Part shown: positions 15,561 through 23,279 of the stretch, piece by piece | Layout of the letters: each line of letters opens with the position of its first letter | How positions within the stretch are numbered: position 1 is the first letter of the stretch | Program-made: the position numbers and the translations under genes | The notes under the pieces: model-generated | Told to the model about the DNA's origin: nothing | Databases searched by the model: none | What the model saw: only the letters and a program-made list of their open reading frames with translations | DNA from: Alphaproteobacteria bacterium | GTDB taxonomy: Bacteria; Pseudomonadota; Alphaproteobacteria; UBA8366 | Direction of reading: 5' to 3' | Length of the DNA: 23,657 bases | Assembly: GCA_029861675.1 (NCBI GenBank) | Contig: JAOTYV010000039.1 | Span: 1 to 23,657 of the forward strand

Positions 15561-15690
15561 CTCGGGGTGTCGTCAACTGGCGCCCGGGTTTGTATTCCGC
15601 TACGCTCGCGCCGACGATTTGGCGACGGCCCGAACGGTGGGTCGGCATGCCGCCGGGTCGATCAGAGGGGTACCAAATGAGGAAGACCAA

Positions 15691-16119
15691 ATGCTAAATG
15701 AATTCAAACAATTCGCCTTGAAGGGCAATATGGTCGACATGGCGGTCGGCATCGTGATCGGCGCCGCCTTCGGCACGATCGTGTCGTCCCTGGTTGATGA
15801 TATCTTCATGCCGCCGATCGGGCTCCTGCTGGGCGGCGTCGATTTTTCCGACCTTTTCATCGTGCTGAAGGGCGATGACGTCTACGCCAGCGTGGCCGCC
15901 GCCAAGAAAGCCGGCGCGGTAACGCTCAACATCGGGCTGTTCATCAACGCCTGCATCAAATTCATTATCGTCGCCTTCGCGTTGTTCATCGTCGTCAAGG
16001 GTATGAACAATATGAAGAGGAAGGAAGAAGCGGCGCCGGCCGCACCCGCCGCGCCGCCGAAACAGGAAGTCCTGTTGGAGGAAATCCGCGACCTTATGAA
16101 AGTGCAAGCGGGATCATAA
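15691..16119 (+). CDS. mscL: Large-conductance mechanosensitive channel MscL
   Basis: A 142-residue channel subunit starting [20 protein letters not shown]. The first transmembrane helix ([20 protein letters not shown], residues 15-34) lines the pore, followed by [18 protein letters not shown], a periplasmic loop rich in Lys/Ala, and the second helix ([18 protein letters not shown]). The C-terminal tail has an Ala/Pro linker and a helix ([11 protein letters not shown]) that forms the cytoplasmic bundle. It opens on membrane tension to release solutes in osmotic downshock. GAGGAAGACC precedes ATG 15691; a longer in-frame reading to 15619 adds 24 residues unlike MscL. A strong terminator follows. 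Confidence 0.96.
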   Translation: MLNEFKQFALKGNMVDMAVGIVIGAAFGTIVSSLVDDIFMPPIGLLLGGVDFSDLFIVLKGDDVYASVAAAKKAGAVTLNIGLFINACIKFIIVAFALFIVVKGMNNMKRKEEAAPAAPAAPPKQEVLLEEIRDLMKVQAGS

Positions 16120-16158
16120 CGCGTCGCAATTACGCCACCTGCCGATTGAATTCGGCCG

Positions 16159-16191
16159 AACGCCCCGGAGCTTCTCCGGGGCGTTTTCGTT
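16159..16191 (+). terminator. Intrinsic terminator after mscL
   Basis: AACGCCCCGGAG (16159-16170) and CTCCGGGGCGTT (16174-16185) form a perfect twelve-base-pair stem with a CTT loop, followed by TTCGTT. It lies 39 bases after the mscL stop and may also serve the convergent MmgE/PrpD gene, since the reverse strand begins with an A-to-T rich edge (AACG). Confidence 0.9.
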
Positions 16192-16203
16192 GGGAGCTAA
16201 GTT

Positions 16204-17595
16204 CTATCCGCGGAACTGTTCTATGCCGCCCAGCCCGTCGGCGTCGAACAGCCCATCGCACCAATGCAGCAGCGCATCGGCGCGGTCTTCGGTCCAGCCG
16301 CCGAACAGGGCGTTGTTGCGGAATTTGCCAATCAGCTCGTCGCGGGACAGCGGCTCCCGCGTGCCGCCCCGCATGTGCGGTTGCCGGACTTCCACGACTT
16401 CTCCGTTGTTGAGCGTCGCGCGGATATGGCCGCTGTAATTGCGCGGATACTCGTTATCCGGGTCGACGACATACCCCACCTTGCCCGCCAGCGAGAGCAT
16501 CGCCGGGTCGTGGATGCGGTCCTCGGAGAACTGGGCGAGGCCGACCGCGCCGTCGAGGAATCCCACTGCAAGAAGATAGGGAATGCTGAACTTGGCCGAA
16601 TACGGCGTTGACGGGCGGTGTTTCTCCGCCAGCGGTTCCCACAAGCGGTGCACGATGCCCTCGCCGGTTTCGCATTCGATGGTGGCGATATCGTCCGCCT
16701 GAACGCCGCGCTTGGCCAGGCCGATCGCGCAATCGATATAAGGCTGCGCCATGGTGCCACAGGCATAGGGCTTGAACGCCAGGCGTTCCATCCGCCAATC
16801 CTCGCCGAGGCCGGCGGTCAGATGCGAAAGATCCTGTTCGATGGAGGGGTCGGCGAACGTGAAGAAAAAACCGTGCGTGCCCTCGAACACGGTGCGCGGC
16901 CCGGTAAATCCCGACTGCGCCATCAGCGCGGCGCGGAGCCCGCATTGCGCGGCCCATCCGGGATGCAGGCGCTTGGTCCAGGTTCCTTCGGCGAGGTATT
17001 CGATGATCCCGGACGCCATGCTGCCGGCGATGCCGAGCGCATTGGCGATCGCGGCGGGTTTGAGGCCGAGGACCGACCCCACGCCCGCGGCCGCTCCCAT
17101 CGCACCGATCACCGCGGTCGGATGAAACCCGGCCCGGTGGATCGCCGTCGGTGCGACCACGGTCATGCGGCACATCAGCTCCATCGCGACCGCCGCGCCG
17201 GCCAGCGCGTCGCCGCCGCTCCGGCCATAGCGTTCGCACGCCGCCAGAACCGCCGGCATGGCGGGCGCGCCGGCATGGACCGGCGAGCCTTCGAAGGTAT
17301 CGTCGAAATCCTCGCCATGGGCGGCGGTGCCGTTGACGACCGCGGCGCCGGCCGCGTCGAACCCGCGGGCATGGCCGAAGGCGGTGCAGTCGCCCTCGCC
17401 GTCCCAGCTTTCGGTCAGGCTGCGGATATAGTCGAAGTTGCGCGCCGAGACGCAATTGCCCGCGAAATCCAGCAAGACATTTTCCGCCATCGTGCGAACC
17501 GCGTCCGGAACCGCCGCCGGCGTTACCGCCGCCGCCCAGGCCGCGATTTGTTCGCCGATGATCGGCCCGGCTGCCGCCGAATCGTTTTTAGTCAT
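16204..17595 (-). CDS. MmgE/PrpD family protein (copy 1)
   Basis: A 463-residue protein of the MmgE/PrpD family, which includes 2-methylcitrate dehydratase and cis-aconitate decarboxylase. Visible family features: the N-terminal helical domain with NVLLDFAGNCVSA, VNGTAAHGEDFDDTFEG with the conserved Asp pair, AGFHPTAVIGAMGAAAGVG, LGIAGSMASGIIEYL, LHPGWAAQCGLRAALMA, FKPYACG and YSAKFSIPYLLA. The family fold is complete. No prpB, prpC or other methylcitrate-cycle gene is seen, so another hydroxy or unsaturated acid substrate is possible. GGGAGAAG before the ATG is a strong ribosome-binding site. It lies 24 bases after copy 2 in the same transcript. Confidence 0.9.
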   Translation of the reverse strand: MTKNDSAAAGPIIGEQIAAWAAAVTPAAVPDAVRTMAENVLLDFAGNCVSARNFDYIRSLTESWDGEGDCTAFGHARGFDAAGAAVVNGTAAHGEDFDDTFEGSPVHAGAPAMPAVLAACERYGRSGGDALAGAAVAMELMCRMTVVAPTAIHRAGFHPTAVIGAMGAAAGVGSVLGLKPAAIANALGIAGSMASGIIEYLAEGTWTKRLHPGWAAQCGLRAALMAQSGFTGPRTVFEGTHGFFFTFADPSIEQDLSHLTAGLGEDWRMERLAFKPYACGTMAQPYIDCAIGLAKRGVQADDIATIECETGEGIVHRLWEPLAEKHRPSTPYSAKFSIPYLLAVGFLDGAVGLAQFSEDRIHDPAMLSLAGKVGYVVDPDNEYPRNYSGHIRATLNNGEVVEVRQPHMRGGTREPLSRDELIGKFRNNALFGGWTEDRADALLHWCDGLFDADGLGGIEQFRG

Positions 17596-17619
17596 TTGTC
17601 TTCTCCCAGTTCGGCGCCG

Positions 17620-18981
17620 CTACGCGCATAAGGCGGTCAGCGCGCGCATGTCCGGCTCGGTTTGCAGTTGCCACACCATATCGCGCACCTGCGCCGCGCG
17701 GTCGTCGCCGATCACCGGTGCCGCGTTGGTGATGAATTTCGCTTCAATCGCCGCGTCGGCCATCGGGTTGGCGACGGTGCCGGCGGCATGTTCGACGAAT
17801 TCCTCGATGCGGGCGCCGCCGGCAAACAACACCGTTGCCCGCGCCTGATCCTTTTGCAATGTGTCGTCGGTCGCAACATCGATTTTTCGCCGCAGCGCGA
17901 CCACTTCCGGCGCAAGTGCGCGCTCGTCGCTGTACTGTTCGATTCCCGCCGCCCGGTCGATAAAGGCCACGGCCGCTGAGTGGGTCAGGCTGAATTTGGA
18001 TTTCAAGCCGGTTTCGGGTTCGGCGACGCCGGTGATCGACACGGCATGCGGATGGACGCGCAATTCGACCGACGCGACCGTGTCGGCGCCGGCGAGCGAT
18101 TTTTCCGACAACGCGATCATGGCGTCGATTGCCGGGTGCTGAACAACGCCGCAGGCATAGGGCTTGTGTCCGTTGTTGACGATTTCCCACCGCTTTCCAA
18201 GCCGGTCGAGGATCGCCTCGGCCTCGGTGGACGTCGAGTAGATCCGGCAGAAACCCTTCTTCCCCTCCAGGATCTCGTCCGAGCTGTCGAAGCCTTTCTC
18301 GGCGAGCAAGGCCGCAAGCACCCCGTGATAGGCTGCTTTCCCGGCGTGGAAGGATTTGCACATGGTGCCCCGGTTCTGCTGCATGCCGGCGGCCTGGGTG
18401 GCGGCGATCCCGAGCGCGTGCGTCAGCGCCCGCCGGTCGAGCCCGATCAGCCGGCCTGCCGCCGCTCCGGCCGCGATCGATCCCAGCGTACCGGTCAAGT
18501 GCCATCCGCCATCATGATGGCCGGGCGCCGCCTGGCCTGCGCGCACGCCCGCTTCGAACCCGGCGGCGTAGGCGGCGAGAAAATCGGCGCCCGAAACGCC
18601 GCCGCGGTCGGCCAGCGCGAACAGGGCGGCCAGGATCGGCGAGCTCGCATGCAGCACCACGCCGCCCATATGGGTGTCGTCATAGTCGAGCATGTGTCCC
18701 ATCTGTCCGTTGGCGATCGGGGCGTCCAACAGGCCGAGCTTCGTGTTGCGGCCGAACACAGTCGCCAGGGGCGTGCCGCCGGCCTCCTTCAGCACCGAGA
18801 TCAGCATCGTGATGGTCGGATGGTTGCTGCCGGCCAGCGCGCAGCCGATCCAGTCGAGGACGCCGCGCCGGCCGGCATGGGCCGCCGCTTCCGGCAGATC
18901 GGCGAACCGCGACTCGGCGAGGAACCCGCACAGGTTTTCGGTGATGTTCAGATTTAGCGCGGCGGCGCCGTACTCGGTCAT
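17620..18981 (-). CDS. MmgE/PrpD family protein (copy 2)
   Basis: A 453-residue protein, starting MTEYGAAALNLNITENLCGF at ATG 18981; a longer reading to 19050 adds residues unlike the family. It carries the same fold: GVLDWIGCALAG, ANGQMGHMLDYDDTHMGG with the Asp pair, HDGGWHLTGTLGSIAAGAAAG, LGIAATQAAGMQQN, FHAGKAAYHGVLAALLA, HKPYACG and LKSKFSLTHSAAVAF. It is a distant paralogue of the next gene rather than a recent duplicate, because only these motif blocks agree. The pair may form a heteromer or act on related substrates; this is inference. It diverges from the glycosyltransferase gene across 184 bases. Confidence 0.9.
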   Translation of the reverse strand: MTEYGAAALNLNITENLCGFLAESRFADLPEAAAHAGRRGVLDWIGCALAGSNHPTITMLISVLKEAGGTPLATVFGRNTKLGLLDAPIANGQMGHMLDYDDTHMGGVVLHASSPILAALFALADRGGVSGADFLAAYAAGFEAGVRAGQAAPGHHDGGWHLTGTLGSIAAGAAAGRLIGLDRRALTHALGIAATQAAGMQQNRGTMCKSFHAGKAAYHGVLAALLAEKGFDSSDEILEGKKGFCRIYSTSTEAEAILDRLGKRWEIVNNGHKPYACGVVQHPAIDAMIALSEKSLAGADTVASVELRVHPHAVSITGVAEPETGLKSKFSLTHSAAVAFIDRAAGIEQYSDERALAPEVVALRRKIDVATDDTLQKDQARATVLFAGGARIEEFVEHAAGTVANPMADAAIEAKFITNAAPVIGDDRAAQVRDMVWQLQTEPDMRALTALCA

Positions 18982-19133
18982 GGCGATATTCCCGTTTCGA
19001 GGCGGATTTTCAGAGAATCCGACTATATGGAACCGCTGAAACGGCGACAATCGGCTGGGCCGATCGGAATATATCCGCCAAGCGCGAATGCATGTTGCCT
19101 TGCGGGCTCATCGAAGTTGTAATTCCGCCGCAC

Positions 19134-19163
19134 GGTGAAATTCCTCGAACCTGTGGTGAAATT
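19134..19163 (+). repeat. Direct repeat GGTGAAATT x2 upstream of the GT2 gene
   Basis: GGTGAAATT occurs at 19134-19142 and 19155-19163, with starts 21 bases apart (two helical turns), immediately before the TTG start at 19166. Nearby GTAATTCC variants occur around 19118 and 19181. It could be a regulator site, or chance. Confidence 0.3.
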
Positions 19164-19165
19164 AT

Positions 19166-20128
19166 TTGCGGCTTACGTTCGTAATTCCGGTATTCAACGA
19201 TTGGGAATCATTGGGTCACTTGGTCGAAGATCTTGATCGGACGTTTTCGGACGGATCGGTGACGGCCTCGCTGATTATTGTAAATGACGGATCCAACCTG
19301 CCGCCGCCAAGGACCTTGAATGGCGCCGATACGGGCGGCGCGATTCGGAGCATCGAACTTCTCAATCTCGCCTATAACATGGGCAGCCAACGGGCGATCG
19401 CGCTCGGCCTTCGGGAGGCTGCCCTGCGGGGCGATTCGGATGCGGTTGTCGTCATGGATGCTGATGGCGAGGATCGGCCGGAAGATATTCCGAAGCTGAT
19501 CGCCCTGCTCGATGACGCACCGGACGCGATTATCGTTGCGCTTCGGGCCAAACGGTCAGAGGCCATACTGTTCACCGTCCTGTATGCGGCCTACAAAATG
19601 ATATTCCGCGTCTTGACCGGCAAGATTATCAACTTCGGCAATTTTTCCCTGATCTCGGCAAGGGCGCTGGAGCGCCTCGTAAACACGCCGGAGGTCTTGA
19701 ACCATTTGGCTGCAGCCTATGTCCGGTCGCCGCTGTCAATTCGTTCTGTCCCCACGAATCGGGGCAAGCGCTATGCCGGACAGTCGAATATGAACCTGCC
19801 ATCGCTGGTGCTCCATGGTATCGGGGCGATGTCGGTGTTTGCGGATATCCTATTTTCGCGTCTGCTTATTGCCTGTTCGGGGTTGGCCGGACTCAGTGTG
19901 ATCGCGGTGGTTATCGTCATTGCGATGCGCTTTCTGACCGACCTTGCGATACCGGGATGGGCGACGAACGCCCTGGGCTTCCTCGGCGTGCTGTTCATAC
20001 AGCTGCTGATCTTGATGCTGTCGTCGGTGTTTTTGTTGCTGAATTCGCGGCCTTTGGTCAGCGTTACGCCGGCGACCTTGAGTGAACAGTTGATCGCGGG
20101 GCGGCACGTCATTCGCGGCGCAGAATAG
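19166..20128 (+). CDS. Glycosyltransferase family 2 protein with C-terminal membrane helices
   Basis: A 320-residue protein. The GT2 (GT-A fold) domain begins LTFVIPVFNDWESL, has LIIVNDGSN (nucleotide-sugar binding), NMGSQRAIALGLREA, and VVMDADGED with the DAD metal-binding motif (98-100). Two C-terminal membrane helices lie near 229-255 and 268-292, the layout of polyprenyl-phosphate sugar transferases (dolichol-phosphate mannose synthase/GtrB-like). Such enzymes load sugar on undecaprenyl phosphate at the inner face. The first start after an in-frame stop is TTG 19166; no ATG or GTG fits. It leads a probable operon with the methyltransferase and the GT-C-like gene. Confidence 0.85.
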   Translation: MRLTFVIPVFNDWESLGHLVEDLDRTFSDGSVTASLIIVNDGSNLPPPRTLNGADTGGAIRSIELLNLAYNMGSQRAIALGLREAALRGDSDAVVVMDADGEDRPEDIPKLIALLDDAPDAIIVALRAKRSEAILFTVLYAAYKMIFRVLTGKIINFGNFSLISARALERLVNTPEVLNHLAAAYVRSPLSIRSVPTNRGKRYAGQSNMNLPSLVLHGIGAMSVFADILFSRLLIACSGLAGLSVIAVVIVIAMRFLTDLAIPGWATNALGFLGVLFIQLLILMLSSVFLLLNSRPLVSVTPATLSEQLIAGRHVIRGAE

Positions 20129-20145
20129 CGGGACAAGGGGAAGCG

Positions 20146-20871
20146 GTGACCAAGAATGATGCGTTCGGTGTTTACTCGGAATCGGAATTACCGGTGTTTG
20201 CCGGGGCGCGGAATTGGAAGCGCTATTTCGCGAACCGTCTCCGTCGTTACATAGCCGGCAATGTACTGGAAGTCGGCGCCGGCATCGGCGCCACGACGGC
20301 AGCCCTGTGCAGCGGCGACGAAGAGGCGTGGCTTTGCCTGGAGCCGGAGCCGAGGCGGTGTGCCGAAATCGAGGGGAAGATCGACTCGGGATTGCTGCCG
20401 TCAATCTGCCGCGCGGAAACCGGCACGGCGCGCGATCTGCCGTCCGAACCACGATACAACACGATCCTGTACATCGATGTACTGGAGCATATCGAGGACG
20501 ATTTGGGCGAACTCGTTGCGGCTGCCCGCCTGCTCGCCCCCGGTGGCCGGTTGGTGGTCCTCGCACCGGCGTGGCAGTGGTTGTTCAGCCCGTTCGACGC
20601 CGCGATCGGCCATTTCCGCCGCTACGACCGTCCCGGCCTTTGCGGGTTGACTCCACCGGGACTCAGCGTCGCCTCGGCGTTCTACCTCGATTCCGCCGGG
20701 ATGCTGGCGTCAATGGCTAACCGCTTCTGCCTCCGGTCTGCCATGCCGACAGCCGGGCAAATTCGGATATGGGACCGGCTGTTGATTCCGGCATCGCGCC
20801 TGCTCGATCCGATTATCGCCAACAGCTATGGAAAGTCGGTCGTTGTGGTTTGGAGGAAGGGCGATGTTTGA
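20146..20871 (+). CDS. Class I SAM-dependent methyltransferase
   Basis: A 241-residue protein with the Rossmann-fold SAM-binding motif I (VLEVGAGIGATT, 40-51), an acidic end to strand beta-2 (CLEPEPR), motif post-I, and ILYIDVLEHIEDD followed by ARLLAPGGRLVVLAP. The APAWQWLFSPFDAAIGHFRRY segment is common in methyltransferases found in surface-glycan clusters. Probably it methylates a sugar or lipid-linked intermediate; the acceptor is not known. GTG 20146 is used, preceded by AAGGGGAAG, a strong ribosome-binding site, 17 bases after the GT2 stop. Confidence 0.88.
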   Translation: MTKNDAFGVYSESELPVFAGARNWKRYFANRLRRYIAGNVLEVGAGIGATTAALCSGDEEAWLCLEPEPRRCAEIEGKIDSGLLPSICRAETGTARDLPSEPRYNTILYIDVLEHIEDDLGELVAAARLLAPGGRLVVLAPAWQWLFSPFDAAIGHFRRYDRPGLCGLTPPGLSVASAFYLDSAGMLASMANRFCLRSAMPTAGQIRIWDRLLIPASRLLDPIIANSYGKSVVVVWRKGDV

Positions 20872-20917
20872 GCGGCTGCCACTTCGCACGCGGCATAATG
20901 TCGTTCGGAGTTTCTAA

Positions 20918-22507
20918 ATGTGGTTTCTCGCGCAATTTCAGAGGCTTGTCGGAGTTGCCCGAGTTTTATTGCTAGATTCCTGGAGTAGTCGAGCGCTCGT
21001 GTGGTCGGCCGTCGGTGTGTTATTTGCGACCGGCCTGTACCGATATGCATCGATCACATTGCCGAATTTGGATGTTTCCTGGCTGTTGATCGCTTCCGAG
21101 CGTTTGCTCGCTGGCGGCACATTTCGGAATGATTTTTATGAAGTCAATTGGCTCATGGCGATCATGATTTATTGCCCCGGCGTTTGGCTTTCTCAGCTTC
21201 TTGGCATCGGTGTCTATACCGGCCTTGTGATCTTCATTTTGACGTTGATCGGCGGATCGGTTTTTGCCGCCCGCCAGATGCTACTCCAGGTAATTCCGGA
21301 ATTTCCAGCGGCGACGGGATTTCTGACTGTTGCCTACGCCTGGATTCTATTTTTCCCCCACCACTTTTTTGGCCAGCGGGAACATTTGGCGATGGTATTG
21401 TATTTGCCGTTTGTCATCGCGGCCGCCGGACGCGCCGCAGGCAGACCGCTGGTGAATCCTGTTGCGGATGTCAGTGTTAGTGCGGCCGCCGCGATCGGTA
21501 TCCTGATCAAACCCCATTTCATCCTGTTGCCAGCAGCAGTTTTCGCTATGCGATTGCTCCGAGAGCGGTCCTGGCGCGTCCTGCTGCAGCCGGACGTCCT
21601 GACTTTTTTGGTGTTCGGGATCGTCTATCTCGCCTCAATCATCCTGTTTTATCCCGGATGGATCGACGTGGCGAATATGGCCCTTCAAGTATACTCCGCC
21701 TATGATAAGGATTGGGACGCTCTCCTGCAGACCGCTGGAACGACGACAGGATTGGCGGTTCTGATATTGATCGGCAATCGGTTTTCGAATCTTCCACTCG
21801 CGGCAAAATCTCTGATTTTCCATCTGGGGATAACCGTTGTGGTCGGGTCGATCGTATTCGTCTTGCAACGAAAGGGATGGAGCTATCAGTTCCTACCCGC
21901 CAAAATCTCCGCGGCGCTTTTGATACCGGTATTTTTGGTATTCCATATTGCAGCGGCGGAGCCGGTGAAATTCCGGCGGCCCCTTTTGGGATATTTTTCG
22001 GCTCTATGTGCGGTCTTGATCGGATTGCTGCCGGTCGGTCGCGATATTTGGCGGGACTACCATCGCTTGATGCGCTACCACAACGCTCCGCTCACGCAAG
22101 CCGTCCGGGCCACAATGCCGGGCGAACCCTTATTCGTCTTTAGCGCCGATGTCCGCGACGCTTTCCCGATGGTGCTCCTTGAAAAGCGTGTTTGGGCGTC
22201 CCGATTTCCCTCGCTTTGGCCGATTCCCGGTATCGTGAACGGGCTTGCGATGGCCTCCACGGCACAGCAACGGGAGCGCTTGCAGTCGCTCCGGCAAGGC
22301 ATGATCGAAAAAACGCTTACTGATTTTCGCCGGTATCGCCCGGGTCTGGTGCTTGTCCCGATTGAATTGAATAAACGCTGGTTCGAGACCGATTTTGATT
22401 TTCTGACGTTTTACCGTGCCGACCCGGCGTTCGATGCTGTCTGGCGGGGCTATCGCCCGGCGGGCCGTGCCGGCAATTTCGAATTTTATGTCCGCGCGGC
22501 CCCATAA
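20918..22507 (+). CDS. Polytopic membrane protein, probable GT-C type glycosyltransferase (GT39/ArnT-like)
   Basis: A 529-residue protein with about ten membrane segments. LPNLDVSWLLIASERLLAGG followed by NDFYEVNWLMAIMIYCPGVW is the first-loop pattern of GT-C enzymes, which take sugar from polyprenyl phosphate on the periplasmic side, and the Asp after LPNL is placed like the catalytic acid. FFPHHFFGQREHLAMVLYLP, a hydrophobic core and a C-terminal soluble stretch complete it. The acceptor is not known. Together with the GT2 gene, which would make the polyprenyl-linked sugar, it suggests a glycan modification pathway. The region is visibly less GC-rich than its neighbours, hinting at transfer. 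It is convergent with the next gene across 10 bases. Confidence 0.72.
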   Translation: MWFLAQFQRLVGVARVLLLDSWSSRALVWSAVGVLFATGLYRYASITLPNLDVSWLLIASERLLAGGTFRNDFYEVNWLMAIMIYCPGVWLSQLLGIGVYTGLVIFILTLIGGSVFAARQMLLQVIPEFPAATGFLTVAYAWILFFPHHFFGQREHLAMVLYLPFVIAAAGRAAGRPLVNPVADVSVSAAAAIGILIKPHFILLPAAVFAMRLLRERSWRVLLQPDVLTFLVFGIVYLASIILFYPGWIDVANMALQVYSAYDKDWDALLQTAGTTTGLAVLILIGNRFSNLPLAAKSLIFHLGITVVVGSIVFVLQRKGWSYQFLPAKISAALLIPVFLVFHIAAAEPVKFRRPLLGYFSALCAVLIGLLPVGRDIWRDYHRLMRYHNAPLTQAVRATMPGEPLFVFSADVRDAFPMVLLEKRVWASRFPSLWPIPGIVNGLAMASTAQQRERLQSLRQGMIEKTLTDFRRYRPGLVLVPIELNKRWFETDFDFLTFYRADPAFDAVWRGYRPAGRAGNFEFYVRAAP

Positions 22508-22517
22508 CTCCGGCCCG

Positions 22518-23069
22518 CTATTTCTCCGCGAGCGCCGGGTAGAGATTCTGGTAGCCGAGCTTGACGCGTTTTTCGGCGCGCTCTTTGGCCAGTTCCGGGC
22601 TCAGCGGGGTGAAGCCATGTCCTTCGACAATCCGGCCCATGAAGCACATGCGGGCGCACACGGCGATCGCGTCGTGTAGGCCCTTCTCGTCCCAGCCGGC
22701 GGCGAACACCGCGTCCGCGTCGGCCTGTTTCATTTCGCTCGGCGTCAGGGTCAGCTTGCGCACGAAGGCGAGCAACGGTTTGAACCGGTCCTCGATCGGG
22801 GCGGTGTCGAGGTCGTCGAGCAGCTTGTCGATCAAGCCCTCCTCGATCCCCCAGGCATAGGCCACCTCGGAATGCGCGCCATAGGCGTAGCGGCAGTTCG
22901 CCAGCCCGACCACATAGGCCGCGATCATCTCGCGCTCGCCCGGTGAAAACGGCGACGGCCCGTTCATCAGCGCCTGGCCCATCTTGGCCCAATGGCCGTA
23001 GATCTCGGCATGTTCGGTAAACACCTCCGCCGGACCGGCGTCTTGCGGGTGCGATTTGAAGAAGGGCAT
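22518..23069 (-). CDS. Carboxymuconolactone decarboxylase / AhpD-like peroxidase-related protein
   Basis: A 183-residue all-helical protein starting MPFFKSHP; a second in-frame ATG at 23084 is possible. SPFSPGEREMIAAYVVGLANC, RYAYGAHSEVAYAWGI and a helical C-terminus (HDAIAVCARMCFMGRIVEGHGF) mark the CMD/AhpD family. AhpD-type proteins use CxxCxxxH; here it reads CRYAYGAH (59-66), with Ala62 at the second Cys and His66 kept. Disulfide-based peroxidase action in that motif is therefore doubtful; other Cys residues (138 and 142 region) might substitute, which I cannot test. The gene ends 10 bases from the convergent GT-C-like gene and lies 134 bases downstream of the tRNA. Confidence 0.83.
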   Translation of the reverse strand: MPFFKSHPQDAGPAEVFTEHAEIYGHWAKMGQALMNGPSPFSPGEREMIAAYVVGLANCRYAYGAHSEVAYAWGIEEGLIDKLLDDLDTAPIEDRFKPLLAFVRKLTLTPSEMKQADADAVFAAGWDEKGLHDAIAVCARMCFMGRIVEGHGFTPLSPELAKERAEKRVKLGYQNLYPALAEK

Positions 23070-23202
23070 GGGGCGGCCTGCCATTCGCTGTTTCGGGGGA
23101 TTGTCTTGCGCTGGAATTCTAGCTGACCCGGGGCGCGGAGCAACCCGCCGCGGCGCCGGGCGTTCGGTGAAATACCTAACATTTCCAGGATCAGGGAGAA
23201 AT

Positions 23203-23279
23203 TGGCGCGCCCGAGAGGATTCGAACCCCTGACCTACGCCTCCGGAGGGCGTCGCTCTATCCAGCTGAGCTACGGGCGC
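23203..23279 (-). tRNA. tRNA-Arg (anticodon CCG)
   Basis: A 77-base gene including the encoded CCA end. The acceptor stem GCGCCCG pairs with CGGGCGC, followed by discriminator G. The D arm is GCTC-AGCTGGATA-GAGC, the anticodon arm ACGCC-CTCCGGA-GGCGT with CCG at positions 34-36, and the T arm AGGGG-TTCGAAT-CCTCT. It decodes CGG, a common codon in this GC-rich DNA. Its 5' ten bases overlap the 3' end of the upstream hydrolase gene. Confidence 0.97.

Noticed and set aside
17980..18957. Long plus-strand open frame opposite the second MmgE/PrpD gene
   Set aside because: No domain and typical shadow composition; the minus-strand product is a full family member.
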